From Rhodobacter sp. (lineage in GTDB: Bacteria; Pseudomonadota; Alphaproteobacteria; Rhodobacterales; Rhodobacteraceae), in the NCBI GenBank assembly GCA_030065095.1, contig JASJDP010000005.1:62001-126000 (forward strand): a DNA stretch of 64,000 bases, written 5' to 3'. Within the stretch, counting starts at the first letter, position 1; every line of letters begins with the position of its first letter. Positions 38,577 through 48,424 of the stretch are shown here, in pieces. Position numbers and translations under genes: made by a program. The notes beneath the pieces were generated by a model. That model worked only from the letters and a program-made list of their open reading frames with translations. It was not told where the DNA came from and searched no databases.

Positions 38577-38673
38577 GGAGTTTGTCCTGGGGGCTGCATG
38601 TTGCGGTGCAGCATATTGACGGGCGGGGGAGGCGGCAATAGTCAGTGGCGTCCCCGAGAGGAAAGCTTGAGAG

Positions 38674-40251
38674 ATGTCCGATCTGCGCGAAGCCGCGATG
38701 AATTCCAAGGCCTGGCCGTTCGAAGAGGCGCGCAAGCTGCTGAAACGCTTTGCCAAGGCTGCGCCGGAGAAGGGTTATGTGCTGTTCGAGACGGGTTATG
38801 GGCCGTCGGGGCTGCCGCATATCGGGACCTTCGGCGAGGTGATGCGCACAACGATGGTGCGGCGCGCGTTCGAGCAGATTTCGGACATACCCACCAAGCT
38901 GATCTGTTTTTCCGACGACATGGACGGCCTGCGGAAAGTGCCGTCGAACGTGCCGAACCAGGCGCAGATGCGGGAAGATCTGCATTTGCCGCTGACGCAG
39001 GTGCGCGACCCGTTCGGGACGCATTCGTCCTTTGGCGCGCACAACAATGCGCGGCTGAACGCTTTCTTGGATTCCTTCGGGTTCGAGTACGAGTTCGCGT
39101 CGTCGACGGAGTATTACCGATCCGGCCGGTTCGACGAAATGCTGCTGACGGCGCTGGAGCGGTTCGACAAGATCATGGAGATCATGCTGCCGACGCTGGG
39201 GCCGGAACGGCGGGCGACCTATTCGCCGTTTCTGCCGGTCTCGCCGAAGACGGGCCATGTGCTGCAGGTGCCGACCCTTGAACGGAATGTCGGCGCCGGG
39301 ACGATCGTCTACGAGGAACCGGATGGCGAACAGGTCGAGGTGCCGGTGACCGGCGGGCATGTGAAGATGCAATGGAAGCCCGACTGGGCGTTGCGCTGGG
39401 CGGCGCTGGGCGTGGATTACGAGATGTCGGGCAAGGACCTGATCGACAGCGTGACACAGGCGGCGAAGATCTGCCGGGCGCTTGGAAAGGCACCGCCCGA
39501 GACGCTGACCTATGAGCTGTTCCTGGATGACCAGGGCCAGAAGATCTCGAAGTCCAAGGGCAATGGGCTGTCGATGGAGGAATGGCTGACCTACGCCGCC
39601 CCCGAAAGTCTGGCGTATTTCATGTACGTCAAGCCGAAGACGGCGAAGCGGCTGTTTTTCGACGTGATTCCGAAAGCGGTGGACGAGTATCACCAGCAGC
39701 TGCGCGCCTACCCGGATCAGGATGCCACGCAGCGACTGAACAACCCGGTCTATCACATCCACTCCGGCGACGTGCCGGCGTCGAAGATGGTGGTGCCGTT
39801 CGCGATGCTGCTGAATCTGGCATCGGTGTCCTCGGCCGAGGACAAGGAGACGCTTTGGGGATTCATCCGGCGCTATGCGCCCGATGCCTCGGCCGAGACG
39901 CACCCCGATCTGGATGCGTCGGCCGGGTTTGCGGTGCGCTACTACAATGACTTCGTGAAGCCGGCGAAGGTGTTCCGGGCACCGGACGCCAAGGAACGCG
40001 CAGCGTTGGAGGATTTGCGCGACCGGCTGGTGGCATGGGATGGCGGGCCGGATCCCGAAGCGCTGCAGTCGATGGTGTTTGCGGTGGGCAAGGACCATGG
40101 GTTCGAGCCGCTGCGGGATTGGTTCAAGGCGCTCTACGAGGTGTTGCTGGGTGCAAGTCAGGGACCGCGGTTCGGCGGATTTGTCGCGCTGTACGGTATC
40201 GCGGAAACGGTCAGGCTGATCGAGGACGGAATGGCGGGGAACCTGGGTTAA
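38674..40251 (+). CDS. lysK: Lysyl-tRNA synthetase, class I
   Basis: The 525-residue protein carries class I signatures: the HIGH equivalent [12 protein letters not shown] near residue 50 and the KMSKS equivalent [13 protein letters not shown] near residue 290. The C-terminal helical domain is typical of archaeal-type LysRS. Alphaproteobacteria use this class I enzyme instead of class II LysS. GAGAG lies before the ATG. It should be the housekeeping enzyme. Confidence 0.95.
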   Translation: MSDLREAAMNSKAWPFEEARKLLKRFAKAAPEKGYVLFETGYGPSGLPHIGTFGEVMRTTMVRRAFEQISDIPTKLICFSDDMDGLRKVPSNVPNQAQMREDLHLPLTQVRDPFGTHSSFGAHNNARLNAFLDSFGFEYEFASSTEYYRSGRFDEMLLTALERFDKIMEIMLPTLGPERRATYSPFLPVSPKTGHVLQVPTLERNVGAGTIVYEEPDGEQVEVPVTGGHVKMQWKPDWALRWAALGVDYEMSGKDLIDSVTQAAKICRALGKAPPETLTYELFLDDQGQKISKSKGNGLSMEEWLTYAAPESLAYFMYVKPKTAKRLFFDVIPKAVDEYHQQLRAYPDQDATQRLNNPVYHIHSGDVPASKMVVPFAMLLNLASVSSAEDKETLWGFIRRYAPDASAETHPDLDASAGFAVRYYNDFVKPAKVFRAPDAKERAALEDLRDRLVAWDGGPDPEALQSMVFAVGKDHGFEPLRDWFKALYEVLLGASQGPRFGGFVALYGIAETVRLIEDGMAGNLG

Positions 40252-40359
40252 GGTCTTGCGCCGGTTCCGCGCAGCTGGTGGGCTTCGCCAAAACCCGAAG
40301 GAAAAAAAACCAACCCGGCCCCTTCTGCGTATCATATACAGATAGCGAAGGAGATCGAG

Positions 40360-40761
40360 ATGGCCCGATTTGTTCTTGCGGCATTGTTGGCGATGGCTTT
40401 GACGGGTCCGGCGAAAGCTCAGGACGATCCGATATCGGGGGTCATCGCCTCGCAGATCGAAGCGTTTCAGAGGGACGATTTCGCCACTGCCTTCACCTTT
40501 GCCTCGCCTGTCATCAAGGGGATGTTCGGCACGCCGGAACGGTTCGGGATGATGGTGCGGCAGGGCTATCCGATGGTCTGGCGGCCGGCCGAGGTTCAAT
40601 ACCTCGAGCAGCGGCAGTCGGGGCCGTTCACCTATCAGAAGGTTCTGATCGAGGATCGGCAGGGGGCGCTGTTTACGCTGGAATACGAGATGATCCAGAC
40701 GCCCGAGGGCTGGCAGATCAACGGCGTTCAGTTCCTGCGCGACCCCCCGGTCGCCGCCTGA
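40360..40761 (+). CDS. Secreted DUF4864 protein
   Basis: 133 residues with a signal peptide (MARFVLAALLAMALTGPAKA). The mature part (DDPISGVIASQIEAFQRDDF, then AFTFASPVIKGMFGTPERFG) is the DUF4864 core, which resembles an NTF2-like fold. AAGGAGATCG precedes the ATG. Function is unknown; it is probably periplasmic. Confidence 0.85.
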   Translation: MARFVLAALLAMALTGPAKAQDDPISGVIASQIEAFQRDDFATAFTFASPVIKGMFGTPERFGMMVRQGYPMVWRPAEVQYLEQRQSGPFTYQKVLIEDRQGALFTLEYEMIQTPEGWQINGVQFLRDPPVAA

Positions 40762-40938
40762 ACCGGCCCTACCGTACGCATGGTTAAGATCCCGTTTAGG
40801 CGGGCGTGATACCCCTTTCGGCCGTCTGGGCGGCGTGCCCGGGCCTTCCCACGAGAGCGGACCGATATCGAGCGACGTTTGGGCGGCATGGGGCCGTCGT
40901 ACGTCCCGGGCGCGCGTATGGATTTGAAAGGGGTTTCG

Positions 40939-43239
40939 ATGAACAAGGCAATTACCGAGGGTTTGCTGCTGATGCCGCCGCCGTTCAGCGGCGGGCTTGA
41001 CGTCTGGTCGAGCGAGGACGGCACACCGGGTTCGGCAAACTATGCCGGCGCCACGAATGCGGCCTTTGTGCCCGCAGACCAGGATTTCGGCGGCTGTCTG
41101 GAACTGGTGAAGACCGAGAATACGCAAAAGTTGCGATACATGGGCGAAACGCCGATCCTGCCCGGCTGCTATCTGCGGGTGACGGCGAAGGTCAAAGCGA
41201 TCAGCGGCAACCTGCCGTCGGTCGCCATTGCTGCCTGGGCCGGCAAAAGCGGCGGTGTGCATGTCGGTGGCGTTGATCAAACGGGACCGTCGGTGGCCCT
41301 GACGAGCTATGGCGAGGTGGTCGAGGTTTCGGCGATCATCGGCAGCGGCAACCGCGGCGGCGTCGACATGGTCTGGGGCACCGAACCGATCTATGGCCAT
41401 TTCGGCCTTGACCTGACCGGATCGAACGGCGGGATCGTTCGCGTCGACGATATCGTCATCGAGGATATCACCCGGGTCTTCCACCGCGACATGATCGGGT
41501 TCGTCGATGTCCGCGACTATGGGGCAATCGGTGACGGGGTTACGGACGACACGGCGGCGTTCAATGCCGCCGACGCCGCTGCCTATGCGGCAGGCCAGAG
41601 CGTTCTGGTTTCCGAGGGGATCTACAAGATCGGGTCGAACGTGACCTTTGACGCCCGTGTGCGGTTCGATGGGACGCTGGCGATGCCGGACGGCGCGCAG
41701 CTGATCCTGAAGCGGAATTTCAGCCTGAACCCCTATATCGATGCGTTTGGCGGCGACGAAGTTCTGGCGTTCAAGAAGGCCTTTCAGGCGCTTCTGAACG
41801 TCTCGGACCACGAATCGCTGGATCTGGACGGGCGGCGGATCGAGTTGGACGGGCCGATCGACATGCAGGCGGCGGTGGGCAACAAGACCACCTACGAGAT
41901 CCGCCGGGTGATCCGGAACGGGCAATTCAACTGCGTGACCGGAAGCGGCTGGAACACCGGCACATGGTCGTCCTCGGCAAGCTACAACGCCAACAACCCG
42001 TTCAAGCTGACCAACGTGTCGAACGTCGCAAACATCGCCGTCGGATCGCTGGTGACCGGTCAGGGCGTGGGCCGCGAGGTTTATGTGAACTCAAAAAATG
42101 TCGGTGCCGGAGAGATCACCCTAAGCCGCCCGCTTTGGGGGCCGAACGCCAACCAGACCTACTCGTTCGAACGGTTCCGGTACGTTCTCGACTTCAGCGG
42201 GTTCAGTAAGGTTTCGAAATTCACGCTGACCGATATCGAGTTTCAGTGTGCGGGCAAGGCCAGCGCGATCATGCTGGCGCCCTTGGGCGAGACCTTCCAT
42301 GTGAAGGACTGCTTTTTCACCAAGCCGAGTCATCGCGGCATCACCTCGATCGGCAGCGGGTGCCAGGACTTGCAGATCGACCGCTGCCACTTTGCGTCGA
42401 ACGAGCAATCGCTGCCGGTGACGGACCGGGTTTCGATCTGCTTCAATGTCAACGCCAACGACACCAAGATCCGCGACAGCCGGTTCCAGCGGTTCCGGCA
42501 CACCGGGATCCTGTACGGCAACGGCCATATGATCGTCGGAAACCACTGGTTCCAGGGCGACGGGGTCAACAACGGACCACGGCTGGGCGGGATGATCTTT
42601 ACCGACACCAACGTAAAGTCGATCATCACCGGTAACTACATCGACAACTGCTCGGTCGAGTTGTCGAACGAGCACGATCCAAAGCCTGATTTTTCGAACG
42701 AGTTTTCGTTCGGCGGACTGTCGATCACCGGCAACATCTTTACCACGAACGATGTGGCGTCCTGGTTCAACTGGATCGTCATCAGGCCGCACGGGCCGGG
42801 ACATTTCATCCAGGGCCTGAGCGTCACAGGCAATACGTTCAAATCGCTGAACGGCAATATCGAGCGGATCGAGTCGGTCGACGACAGCATCGCGACGCTG
42901 GATTTCACACGGACGCGGAACGTGGTGTTCGAGGGCAATACCTTCAACGGTGTCAACCAGCTGACGATCAATCCGGTGACGCTGGACTTCAACCAGTCGA
43001 GCCCGCTGAAGACCTGGACGCTGAACGTGGGCGGCTATCTGCCGTTCGGCGGTCATGCGCGCACCGTGCAGTCGGTGACCCCGAAGGGACCGATCAGCAA
43101 TTCCAGCGGCACCTATGTCTACTATTTCCCGCGGTTCACGCCGAATTCGGGAACGGACAGGAATCAGATAAAGCTTGATTGGCCTGAAACCTGCAAGGGC
43201 ACGGTTGTGCTGACCTCGCGGGTCGACAAGCCGGTTTGA
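40939..43239 (+). CDS. Right-handed beta-helix protein (pectate-lyase/GH28-related)
   Basis: 766 residues from ATG 40939, preceded by AAAGGGG; a start at 40918 is also possible. The N-terminal 190 residues form a beta-rich domain. A pectate-lyase-superfamily entry motif follows (VDVRDYGAIGDGVTDDTAAF). Then comes a long run of beta-helix rungs rich in N and G (LSITGNIFTTNDVASWF, GLSVTGNTFKSLNG, VVFEGNTFNGVNQ). There is no signal peptide. Such proteins occur as polysaccharide-acting tail spikes or surface enzymes in roseobacters; no other phage gene is nearby. The substrate is unknown. Confidence 0.8.
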   Translation: MNKAITEGLLLMPPPFSGGLDVWSSEDGTPGSANYAGATNAAFVPADQDFGGCLELVKTENTQKLRYMGETPILPGCYLRVTAKVKAISGNLPSVAIAAWAGKSGGVHVGGVDQTGPSVALTSYGEVVEVSAIIGSGNRGGVDMVWGTEPIYGHFGLDLTGSNGGIVRVDDIVIEDITRVFHRDMIGFVDVRDYGAIGDGVTDDTAAFNAADAAAYAAGQSVLVSEGIYKIGSNVTFDARVRFDGTLAMPDGAQLILKRNFSLNPYIDAFGGDEVLAFKKAFQALLNVSDHESLDLDGRRIELDGPIDMQAAVGNKTTYEIRRVIRNGQFNCVTGSGWNTGTWSSSASYNANNPFKLTNVSNVANIAVGSLVTGQGVGREVYVNSKNVGAGEITLSRPLWGPNANQTYSFERFRYVLDFSGFSKVSKFTLTDIEFQCAGKASAIMLAPLGETFHVKDCFFTKPSHRGITSIGSGCQDLQIDRCHFASNEQSLPVTDRVSICFNVNANDTKIRDSRFQRFRHTGILYGNGHMIVGNHWFQGDGVNNGPRLGGMIFTDTNVKSIITGNYIDNCSVELSNEHDPKPDFSNEFSFGGLSITGNIFTTNDVASWFNWIVIRPHGPGHFIQGLSVTGNTFKSLNGNIERIESVDDSIATLDFTRTRNVVFEGNTFNGVNQLTINPVTLDFNQSSPLKTWTLNVGGYLPFGGHARTVQSVTPKGPISNSSGTYVYYFPRFTPNSGTDRNQIKLDWPETCKGTVVLTSRVDKPV

Positions 43240-43252
43240 GGCGGTGGCCCGG

Positions 43253-43279
43253 GTCGGAGCGCAACTGGCGCTCTGACCG
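43253..43279 (+). terminator. Hairpin after the beta-helix gene
   Basis: GGTCGGAGCGC and GCGCTCTGACC form an 11-bp stem (one G-T pair) around a 5-nt loop, 14 bp after the stop. It lacks a T-run. The position between two converging genes suggests termination. Confidence 0.45.
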
Positions 43280-43427
43280 GTTCGGGCCGACCGCCCGGCG
43301 CGGAGACATGGGGCGCAGCCCCGCCGCGCCTTCGCTTCTCCCGCGGGTCGGTGATGGCCGTTCTCCCGGCAGCTCGGACAAGGCCCGCAGACTATTCAAT
43401 ACCTGCTTTCATCAGATACGGTTTGTC

Positions 43428-43922
43428 CTATAGATCCAGATCGCCCGGCGTTAGCCGGTAGGCCTGACCGAAGCCACCGTTCAAATGCGCCTCGGTTATG
43501 CGCAGACGAACCAGCGTGAAATCTCCGAAATCGATGTAGAGCTTGGCCTTGGGCTGTTGGTCCAGGTATCGCGCGCGCAGGGCGTCGTGTTCGGCCCCGG
43601 GGCGGGGCACGAAACCTGCGCGGCATTGCAGGGTGATGCGCGGATGGGTCAGGGGGTCGCCCCTGGGGCCGGGGTCGCCCAGCAACAGCGAACAGGCCGG
43701 ATTGATCTGAAGCGCGGCGGTGTGTGCCGAGAGCGACGAGATCAGCGTCATCGGCCCACCATCCATGTCGCGCGCGACAGCGATCCGGGTGACCATGGGA
43801 CCCCCGGTAGCCGGATCGATCACACCCAGCGCGCCATGACCGGCGCCGTCGATCAGCATACGCGCCAGCGCGCGGGCGTCATCGTCGGTAGGCCGGATTG
43901 GCGAGGCTGGTTTGTCTGACAT
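43428..43922 (-). CDS. HugZ-like pyridoxamine 5'-phosphate oxidase-fold protein
   Basis: 164 residues from the ATG complementary to 43920-43922. The split-barrel flavin fold is shown by ARMLIDGAGHGALGVIDPAT and RDMDGGPMTLISSLSAHTAA, followed by the C-terminal ADFTLVRL-like strand (here FGDFTLVRLRITEAHLNGGF). HugZ-type proteins bind haem or flavin. Role here is unknown. It is divergent from the DUF427 gene. Confidence 0.8.
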   Translation of the reverse strand: MSDKPASPIRPTDDDARALARMLIDGAGHGALGVIDPATGGPMVTRIAVARDMDGGPMTLISSLSAHTAALQINPACSLLLGDPGPRGDPLTHPRITLQCRAGFVPRPGAEHDALRARYLDQQPKAKLYIDFGDFTLVRLRITEAHLNGGFGQAYRLTPGDLDL

Positions 43923-44025
43923 GGCGTCGGCCGCGGCTGCTGGGTCTGAGGCGAGAAAGCCAGACCCGGTCCGCTCGATCAAGAGGGCGGGTGGCGAAGA
44001 GGCCCATGCGGTCTAGCTTTGGCGC

Positions 44026-44502
44026 ATGTCTGCATTGCCGAGCGAAAACGTTCAGGACTATCCGCGTCCGCCGGCCGTCGAGCCGGTCGCGATGCGGTTG
44101 CGGGTAATTCTGGGCGGAGCCGTCATTGCCGACAGCAGGGACGGGCTGCGCGTGCTCGAAACCCATCACGCGCCGACCTACTATTTCCCGAAGCACGATA
44201 TCCTGCCCGGTGCGCTGCACCCGGCGCCTGGCAGCAGCTTTTGCGAATGGAAAGGGCGGGCGCAGTACCTTGATGTTTCCGGCGGTCCGCACCGGGTGGC
44301 GCAGGCGGCGTGGAGCTATCCCCGGCCAACGCCGGCCTTCGCGGCACTGGCCGGCCATGTGGCGTTTTACAGCGGGAAGATGGAGGCCTGTTTTGTCGGC
44401 GACGAACGGGTTTTGTCGCAGCCCGGCGATTTCTACGGCGGATGGGTGACGGGCAATCTGACCGGTATCGTCAAGGGCGGACCCGGAACCCGGGGCTGGT
44501 GA
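44026..44502 (+). CDS. DUF427 family protein
   Basis: The 158-residue product contains AVIADSRDGLRVLETHHAPT and a WSYPRPTPAFAALAGHVAFY segment, the conserved core of DUF427. No signal peptide is visible. Function is unknown. It may share a divergent promoter region with the HugZ-like gene. Confidence 0.85.
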   Translation: MSALPSENVQDYPRPPAVEPVAMRLRVILGGAVIADSRDGLRVLETHHAPTYYFPKHDILPGALHPAPGSSFCEWKGRAQYLDVSGGPHRVAQAAWSYPRPTPAFAALAGHVAFYSGKMEACFVGDERVLSQPGDFYGGWVTGNLTGIVKGGPGTRGW

Positions 44503-44577
44503 ACCTATGCTGATTTAGGTCAAGGTATCCGCACGGCGGCATAGCTATGCTGCAGGTCAGCGTAGGGAGAACACAGC

Positions 44578-44985
44578 ATGTACAAAAACATTCTTGTACC
44601 GATCGCGTTGGAGCATGAACGCGATACCGGATCGGCGATGGACATTGCGCACCGCTTGCTGGCCGAAGGCGGCAAGATCACAGCCCTGCATGTGATGGAG
44701 GCAATACCCGGATACGCCACGCAATACCTGCCGGAGGGACATATGGAGAGCCGGCACACGGAAATGCAGGCGGCCTTGAAAGCCGAACTGGGCGGGGTCA
44801 AGGATGTCAAGCCCGTGGTGATCACCGGACATGCCGGGCGGTCGATCGTGGAATTCGCGGAGGATAACGATATCGACTGCATCGTGATCGCCTCTCACCA
44901 GCCCGGACTGCAGGATTATCTTCTGGGTTCGACCGCGGCCCGTGTGGTGCGGCATGCCACCTGTGCGGTGCATGTGATACGGTAG
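44578..44985 (+). CDS. Universal stress protein (UspA family)
   Basis: 135 residues with the Usp fold: MYKNILVPIALEHERDTGSA at the N-terminus and the ATP-loop pattern in LGSTAARVVRHATCAVHVIR at the end. GGGAGAACACAGC precedes the ATG. It is a cytoplasmic nucleotide-binding stress protein; partner unknown. The ABM gene follows after 25 bp and is probably co-transcribed. Confidence 0.92.
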   Translation: MYKNILVPIALEHERDTGSAMDIAHRLLAEGGKITALHVMEAIPGYATQYLPEGHMESRHTEMQAALKAELGGVKDVKPVVITGHAGRSIVEFAEDNDIDCIVIASHQPGLQDYLLGSTAARVVRHATCAVHVIR

Positions 44986-45010
44986 GGCGTGCCAGACGGA
45001 GGGCCTCGCC

Positions 45011-45331
45011 ATGCCGACAATCGCGCCGGGACAGGATCTGCAGACCGTGATCACCACATTCGAGGTCAACCCGGGAACCTGTCAGGACCTGCTGGACGAA
45101 TTGCGCGACGCCTATGACCGGTTCATTTCGCAGCAGCCGGGCTTTATCGCAGCCGGGCTGCATGTGAACGACGCGCAGACGCGGATTGCGAATTACAGCC
45201 AGTGGCAGCGGCGCGAAGATTTCCTGGCGATGCTGCGCACCGACGAAATGCGCGCGCGGAACCGGCGGATCAGCGCGCTGTGCAAGAGCTTCGAGCCGGT
45301 GATGTACGATGTCGTCGCGGGCTTCGGGTAG
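45011..45331 (+). CDS. Antibiotic-biosynthesis-monooxygenase (ABM) domain protein
   Basis: 106 residues forming a ferredoxin-like dimeric alpha/beta barrel subunit: LQTVITTFEVNPGTCQDLLD, then QPGFIAAGLHVNDAQTRIAN and YSQWQRREDFLAML. ABM-domain proteins include quinol or polyketide monooxygenases and haem-degrading enzymes. The specific reaction cannot be inferred. Confidence 0.85.
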   Translation: MPTIAPGQDLQTVITTFEVNPGTCQDLLDELRDAYDRFISQQPGFIAAGLHVNDAQTRIANYSQWQRREDFLAMLRTDEMRARNRRISALCKSFEPVMYDVVAGFG

Positions 45332-45337
45332 GGCCGT

Positions 45338-46018
45338 TCAGAACTCCAGCCAGGTCCCGAGCTTCAGCCCGATGCGGTCATCGCCGACCAGTCCGGCCTC
45401 GGCTCCCATTTCGACATGCAGTCCTTTGCGCAGCTGTGTCGCCACCGACGGCACCAGACGCAAGTAGGCGTCGCTGCCGGGATATTGCCCGGCTTGGACC
45501 TGTAGCATGACCTTGTTCTTCCCGCCGGGTTTGACGCCCAATGTCAGGTCGGCCTTGGCCGCTGTCTCGCCCCGCGCGGTGAAATAATGCAGACCGGTTT
45601 CCAACGAAAGCCAGCCATCGCCGAACAACGTGTTCAGGCCCCGGCCCCAGTGGGCGCCGGCCATCAGCACCGATTGCGCCCGATTGCCCATGCGCGCCGT
45701 CCCGGCCCCGGCCTTCAGCGCGAAGATATTCCTGCCGGTGCCGGGCCCTACCGGACGCCGGGCGAACACCAGCACGGTATAGTCGCCGCCGTCGGCATAA
45801 CCGGCGTCGAGGCCGACGGTGGTTTTCGCCGTCAGCCCGTATTCCAGATAAACCGCGGTATAGCTCTCCTCGACGATGCCGTAGGTCAGCATCGTCGCAG
45901 GATCGCCCTTGAGCGTGTGGGAAAGCGACAGGAACACCTTCCCCTGCTCGCGCGGCCAGGCGCCCGCCGTGGCGAGCGCAGGAACAAGGCACAGAACAAA
46001 GATCGCAAGGCACCGCAT
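45338..46018 (-). CDS. Putative outer-membrane beta-barrel protein
   Basis: 226 residues with a signal peptide (MRCLAIFVLCLVPALATAGA). The mature part alternates hydrophobic and polar residues in short beta strands with glycine turns (TTVGLDAGYADGGDYTVLVF, HVEMGAEAGLVGDDRIGLKL) and ends in an aromatic residue (WLEF), as outer-membrane barrels do. I recognise no named family. It is convergent with the ABM gene. Confidence 0.7.
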   Translation of the reverse strand: MRCLAIFVLCLVPALATAGAWPREQGKVFLSLSHTLKGDPATMLTYGIVEESYTAVYLEYGLTAKTTVGLDAGYADGGDYTVLVFARRPVGPGTGRNIFALKAGAGTARMGNRAQSVLMAGAHWGRGLNTLFGDGWLSLETGLHYFTARGETAAKADLTLGVKPGGKNKVMLQVQAGQYPGSDAYLRLVPSVATQLRKGLHVEMGAEAGLVGDDRIGLKLGTWLEF

Positions 46019-46134
46019 TGCGTTAACGTTATGGAACCTTGGTTAACGAGGGGTTTATGCGGCCGCCGTCTTGCCCTGACCGGATCCCGGCCCCATTTGC
46101 TGGGAAACCACAGAAAAAAGGAGCGCAGGACGCG

Positions 46135-46371
46135 ATGTTATGCCCGATCGATGGAACCCAACTAGTGATGGCCGACCGCAATGGCGTCGAGATCGACTAT
46201 TGCCCGCAATGCCGGGGCGTCTGGCTGGACCGGGGGGAACTGGACAAGATCATCGAGCGTAGCGTGGCGCAAATGGCTCCGCCTGCCGCGCCGCCGCGCT
46301 ATCAGGAAGACCGGAAGTCGTACAAGCGCAAGCGGGGCGACAGCTTTCTCAGCGACATATTCGATTTCTAG
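46135..46371 (+). CDS. Small zinc-ribbon protein (zf-TFIIB type)
   Basis: 78 residues from ATG 46135, preceded by AAAAGGAG. A CxxD...CxxC zinc-ribbon opens the protein (MLCPIDGTQLVMADRNGVEI, then DYCPQCRGVWLDRGELDKII). A basic linker and an acidic-aromatic tail (SFLSDIFDF) follow. This compact family is widespread and its function unknown. Confidence 0.88.
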   Translation: MLCPIDGTQLVMADRNGVEIDYCPQCRGVWLDRGELDKIIERSVAQMAPPAAPPRYQEDRKSYKRKRGDSFLSDIFDF

Positions 46372-46449
46372 CCGCGCCTGACGGCGTCCGCCTCTTGTGG
46401 CCCTTGCGCGAATGGCCAAGATGGCGGCGCATGGTTCAGGAGGCCCCCA

Positions 46450-47265
46450 ATGACCGATTTGCCCGTGATCGGCGCGCAGCTTTCCGTGCTGGATCTCGAC
46501 CGCCACCGCGACTGGCTGTTCGAAAAGAACCGCGATCTGGAGCTGCCGGAATTCTGCATGGCCGATATTCTGGCGGCGCCCGACGTTTTCGTCGGTATGG
46601 CCAAGGAAAAACTGGATGGCTGGAACGGCCGGCTTGGCATTCACGGGCCGTTTTCGGGGTTCGAACTGGACGTCAAGGACCGCGAGATACGGGCCGTCGC
46701 GCAGAAACGGCTGGATCAGGCATTGGATGTCTGCGCAGCGTTGGGGGCAGTGCAGATGGTGGTTCACTCGCCCTTCGATCTGTGGGACGCGCATAACCTG
46801 GGCAATGGCCCGAAGGATCGGGACCGGCGTTTGGGCGCGATTCTGGACACGTTGCGGCCGGCCCTGACGCGCGCCGAAGACCTGGGCGTGGTGATGGTTC
46901 TGGAAAACATCAAGGATGTGGATCCGGCCGAGCGGGCCCGCATCGTCGACGCGGCCGACAGCGCCGCTCTGCGGCTGTCGGTCGATACCGGCCATGCGAA
47001 CTGGGCGCATACGATGGCCGGCGCGCCGCCACCCGACCGGTTCATCTCTGCCGCCGGAGAGGCCCTGGCGCATGTGCATCTGCAGGACACCGATGGCTTT
47101 GCGGACCGCCATTGGGTGCTGGGTGAGGGCAACATTCCCTGGCCCGCCGTGTTCTCGGCCCTGTCGGAAATCAAGTCGAACCCGCATCTGATCGTCGAAA
47201 TCAACGAATTCAACCGAGTGCCAGAGGCTGTGGCGCATCTGCAGGTGCTGGGACTGGGGCAATAG
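46450..47265 (+). CDS. Sugar phosphate isomerase/epimerase-like TIM-barrel protein
   Basis: 271 residues with the xylose-isomerase-like fold: IGAQLSVLDLDRHRDWLFEK at the start, and metal-ligand-type motifs VMVLENIKDVDP (Glu) and LSVDTGHANWAH (Asp/His), with VHLQDTDGFADRHWVLGEG near the end. Such enzymes isomerise or epimerise keto sugars or inositol derivatives. GGAGGCCCCCA precedes the start. The next gene begins 8 bp after the stop. Confidence 0.88.
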   Translation: MTDLPVIGAQLSVLDLDRHRDWLFEKNRDLELPEFCMADILAAPDVFVGMAKEKLDGWNGRLGIHGPFSGFELDVKDREIRAVAQKRLDQALDVCAALGAVQMVVHSPFDLWDAHNLGNGPKDRDRRLGAILDTLRPALTRAEDLGVVMVLENIKDVDPAERARIVDAADSAALRLSVDTGHANWAHTMAGAPPPDRFISAAGEALAHVHLQDTDGFADRHWVLGEGNIPWPAVFSALSEIKSNPHLIVEINEFNRVPEAVAHLQVLGLGQ

Positions 47266-47272
47266 CCGCGTT

Positions 47273-48001
47273 ATGGCGCGCGTGCTTGTCATCCTGGCTC
47301 ATCCCGGACCGACCTCGTTCTGTGCCGCCTGGGCACGTGCCTCGGTCGAGGCGGCGGGCGGCATGGCGCGATACCGCGACCTGTACGGTATCGGCTTCGA
47401 TCCGGCGGAACGGGGCACGTTCTATGGGATCGACGGCCCCTTCGACCCGCTGAAAGCGCAGGAAGGCCTGCCGCTGCCCGGCGACGTGGCGCCATTGGTC
47501 GCCGACGTGGAGTGGGCCGAGCAGATCGTCTTTCATTTCCCGATGTGGTGGTTCGGACCGCCCGCGATTCTGAAGGGCTGGCTCGACCGGGTTCTGGTGC
47601 ATGGCCGGCTGCACGACGTGGACCGCCGGTTCGACACCGGATCTTGCCGCGGCAAGCGGGTGATGTTCTGCGTGACGACCGGTGCGACGGCGATCGAATG
47701 CGGGGCCGGCGGCAAGGAAGGCGACGCGCGGTTGCTGCTGTGGCCATTGGCCTATGCGTTGCGCTACTGCGGATTCGACATTTGCGAGCCGGTCTTTGCC
47801 CATGGCGTGCACGGCTATGTCGAGGGCACTGAGAAGGCCGCGCTGGAGGCGCGGCTGGCCTCGGTCTTGGCCGACCAGCCGCGTGTCATCGCGGGATTGG
47901 CGGATCGCCCGGTCTGGCGGTTCAATGCGGACTGTGATTTTGACTCCGATGGCCGCATCAAGCCAACCGCCCCGGTGCTTTGGCCCTTCATTGCCAGGTA
48001 G
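47273..48001 (+). CDS. NAD(P)H-dependent flavin oxidoreductase (flavodoxin-like, quinone reductase type)
   Basis: 242 residues with a flavodoxin-like fold: ARVLVILAHPGPTSFCAAWA at the N-terminus and the FMN/FAD segment FHFPMWWFGPPAILKGWLDR near residue 90. This matches the NQO1/KefF-type family. It reduces quinones or similar electrophiles with NAD(P)H. It is probably co-transcribed with the isomerase-like gene. Confidence 0.88.
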   Translation: MARVLVILAHPGPTSFCAAWARASVEAAGGMARYRDLYGIGFDPAERGTFYGIDGPFDPLKAQEGLPLPGDVAPLVADVEWAEQIVFHFPMWWFGPPAILKGWLDRVLVHGRLHDVDRRFDTGSCRGKRVMFCVTTGATAIECGAGGKEGDARLLLWPLAYALRYCGFDICEPVFAHGVHGYVEGTEKAALEARLASVLADQPRVIAGLADRPVWRFNADCDFDSDGRIKPTAPVLWPFIAR

Positions 48002-48093
48002 CGCCGGCTTAGGCTTTACAATATCTGGCTGCGTGGCATAGTACACCTACAGCATCTGGAGCTTGCCTGGGGGGCAACCGAAGGACGCCTTTC

Positions 48094-48357
48094 ATGCTGC
48101 ACTGTGTGATTCTGATGGGGAACCTGTTTGTGTCGGACGGGCAGGTGATGGTCGCCTTTTCGGCGATGAGCCATGTCGAGCGATCCGGGCATTTGTTGAT
48201 GGTGGGCTCCGGCAGCCGCGAGGATGGCCTCGATGTGTCCGGCTATCCGCCCCATCTTGGCGTGCACGCGATCCTGTCCGACTGTGCGGCAAGGGCAGAG
48301 GCGCCGCCGGCCCAGCCGCGCTATGCCGCCGCCCCGGTGCAGCAAGCGCTGAATTGA
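48094..48357 (+). CDS. Hypothetical protein (87 residues)
   Basis: The ATG follows GAAGGA by 8 nt, and codon use is typical of the region (high GC3). The product begins MLHCVILMGNLFVSDGQVMV and ends in a Pro/Ala-rich tail. No known domain is evident. It is likely but not certain to be expressed. Confidence 0.5.
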   Translation: MLHCVILMGNLFVSDGQVMVAFSAMSHVERSGHLLMVGSGSREDGLDVSGYPPHLGVHAILSDCAARAEAPPAQPRYAAAPVQQALN

Positions 48358-48424
48358 TCCGGCTCGGATCGAAGGCGGTCGAGCCGCGCCATCCTGACGC
48401 CACATTGCCGGGCTATCCGGCCGC

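Noticed and set aside
37105-41925. A 1606-codon open frame on the minus strand
   Set aside because: It runs antisense through dacB, lysK and the beta-helix gene, which all have clear motifs. Long antisense frames are expected at this GC content. Its product is Arg/Pro/His-rich with no domain.
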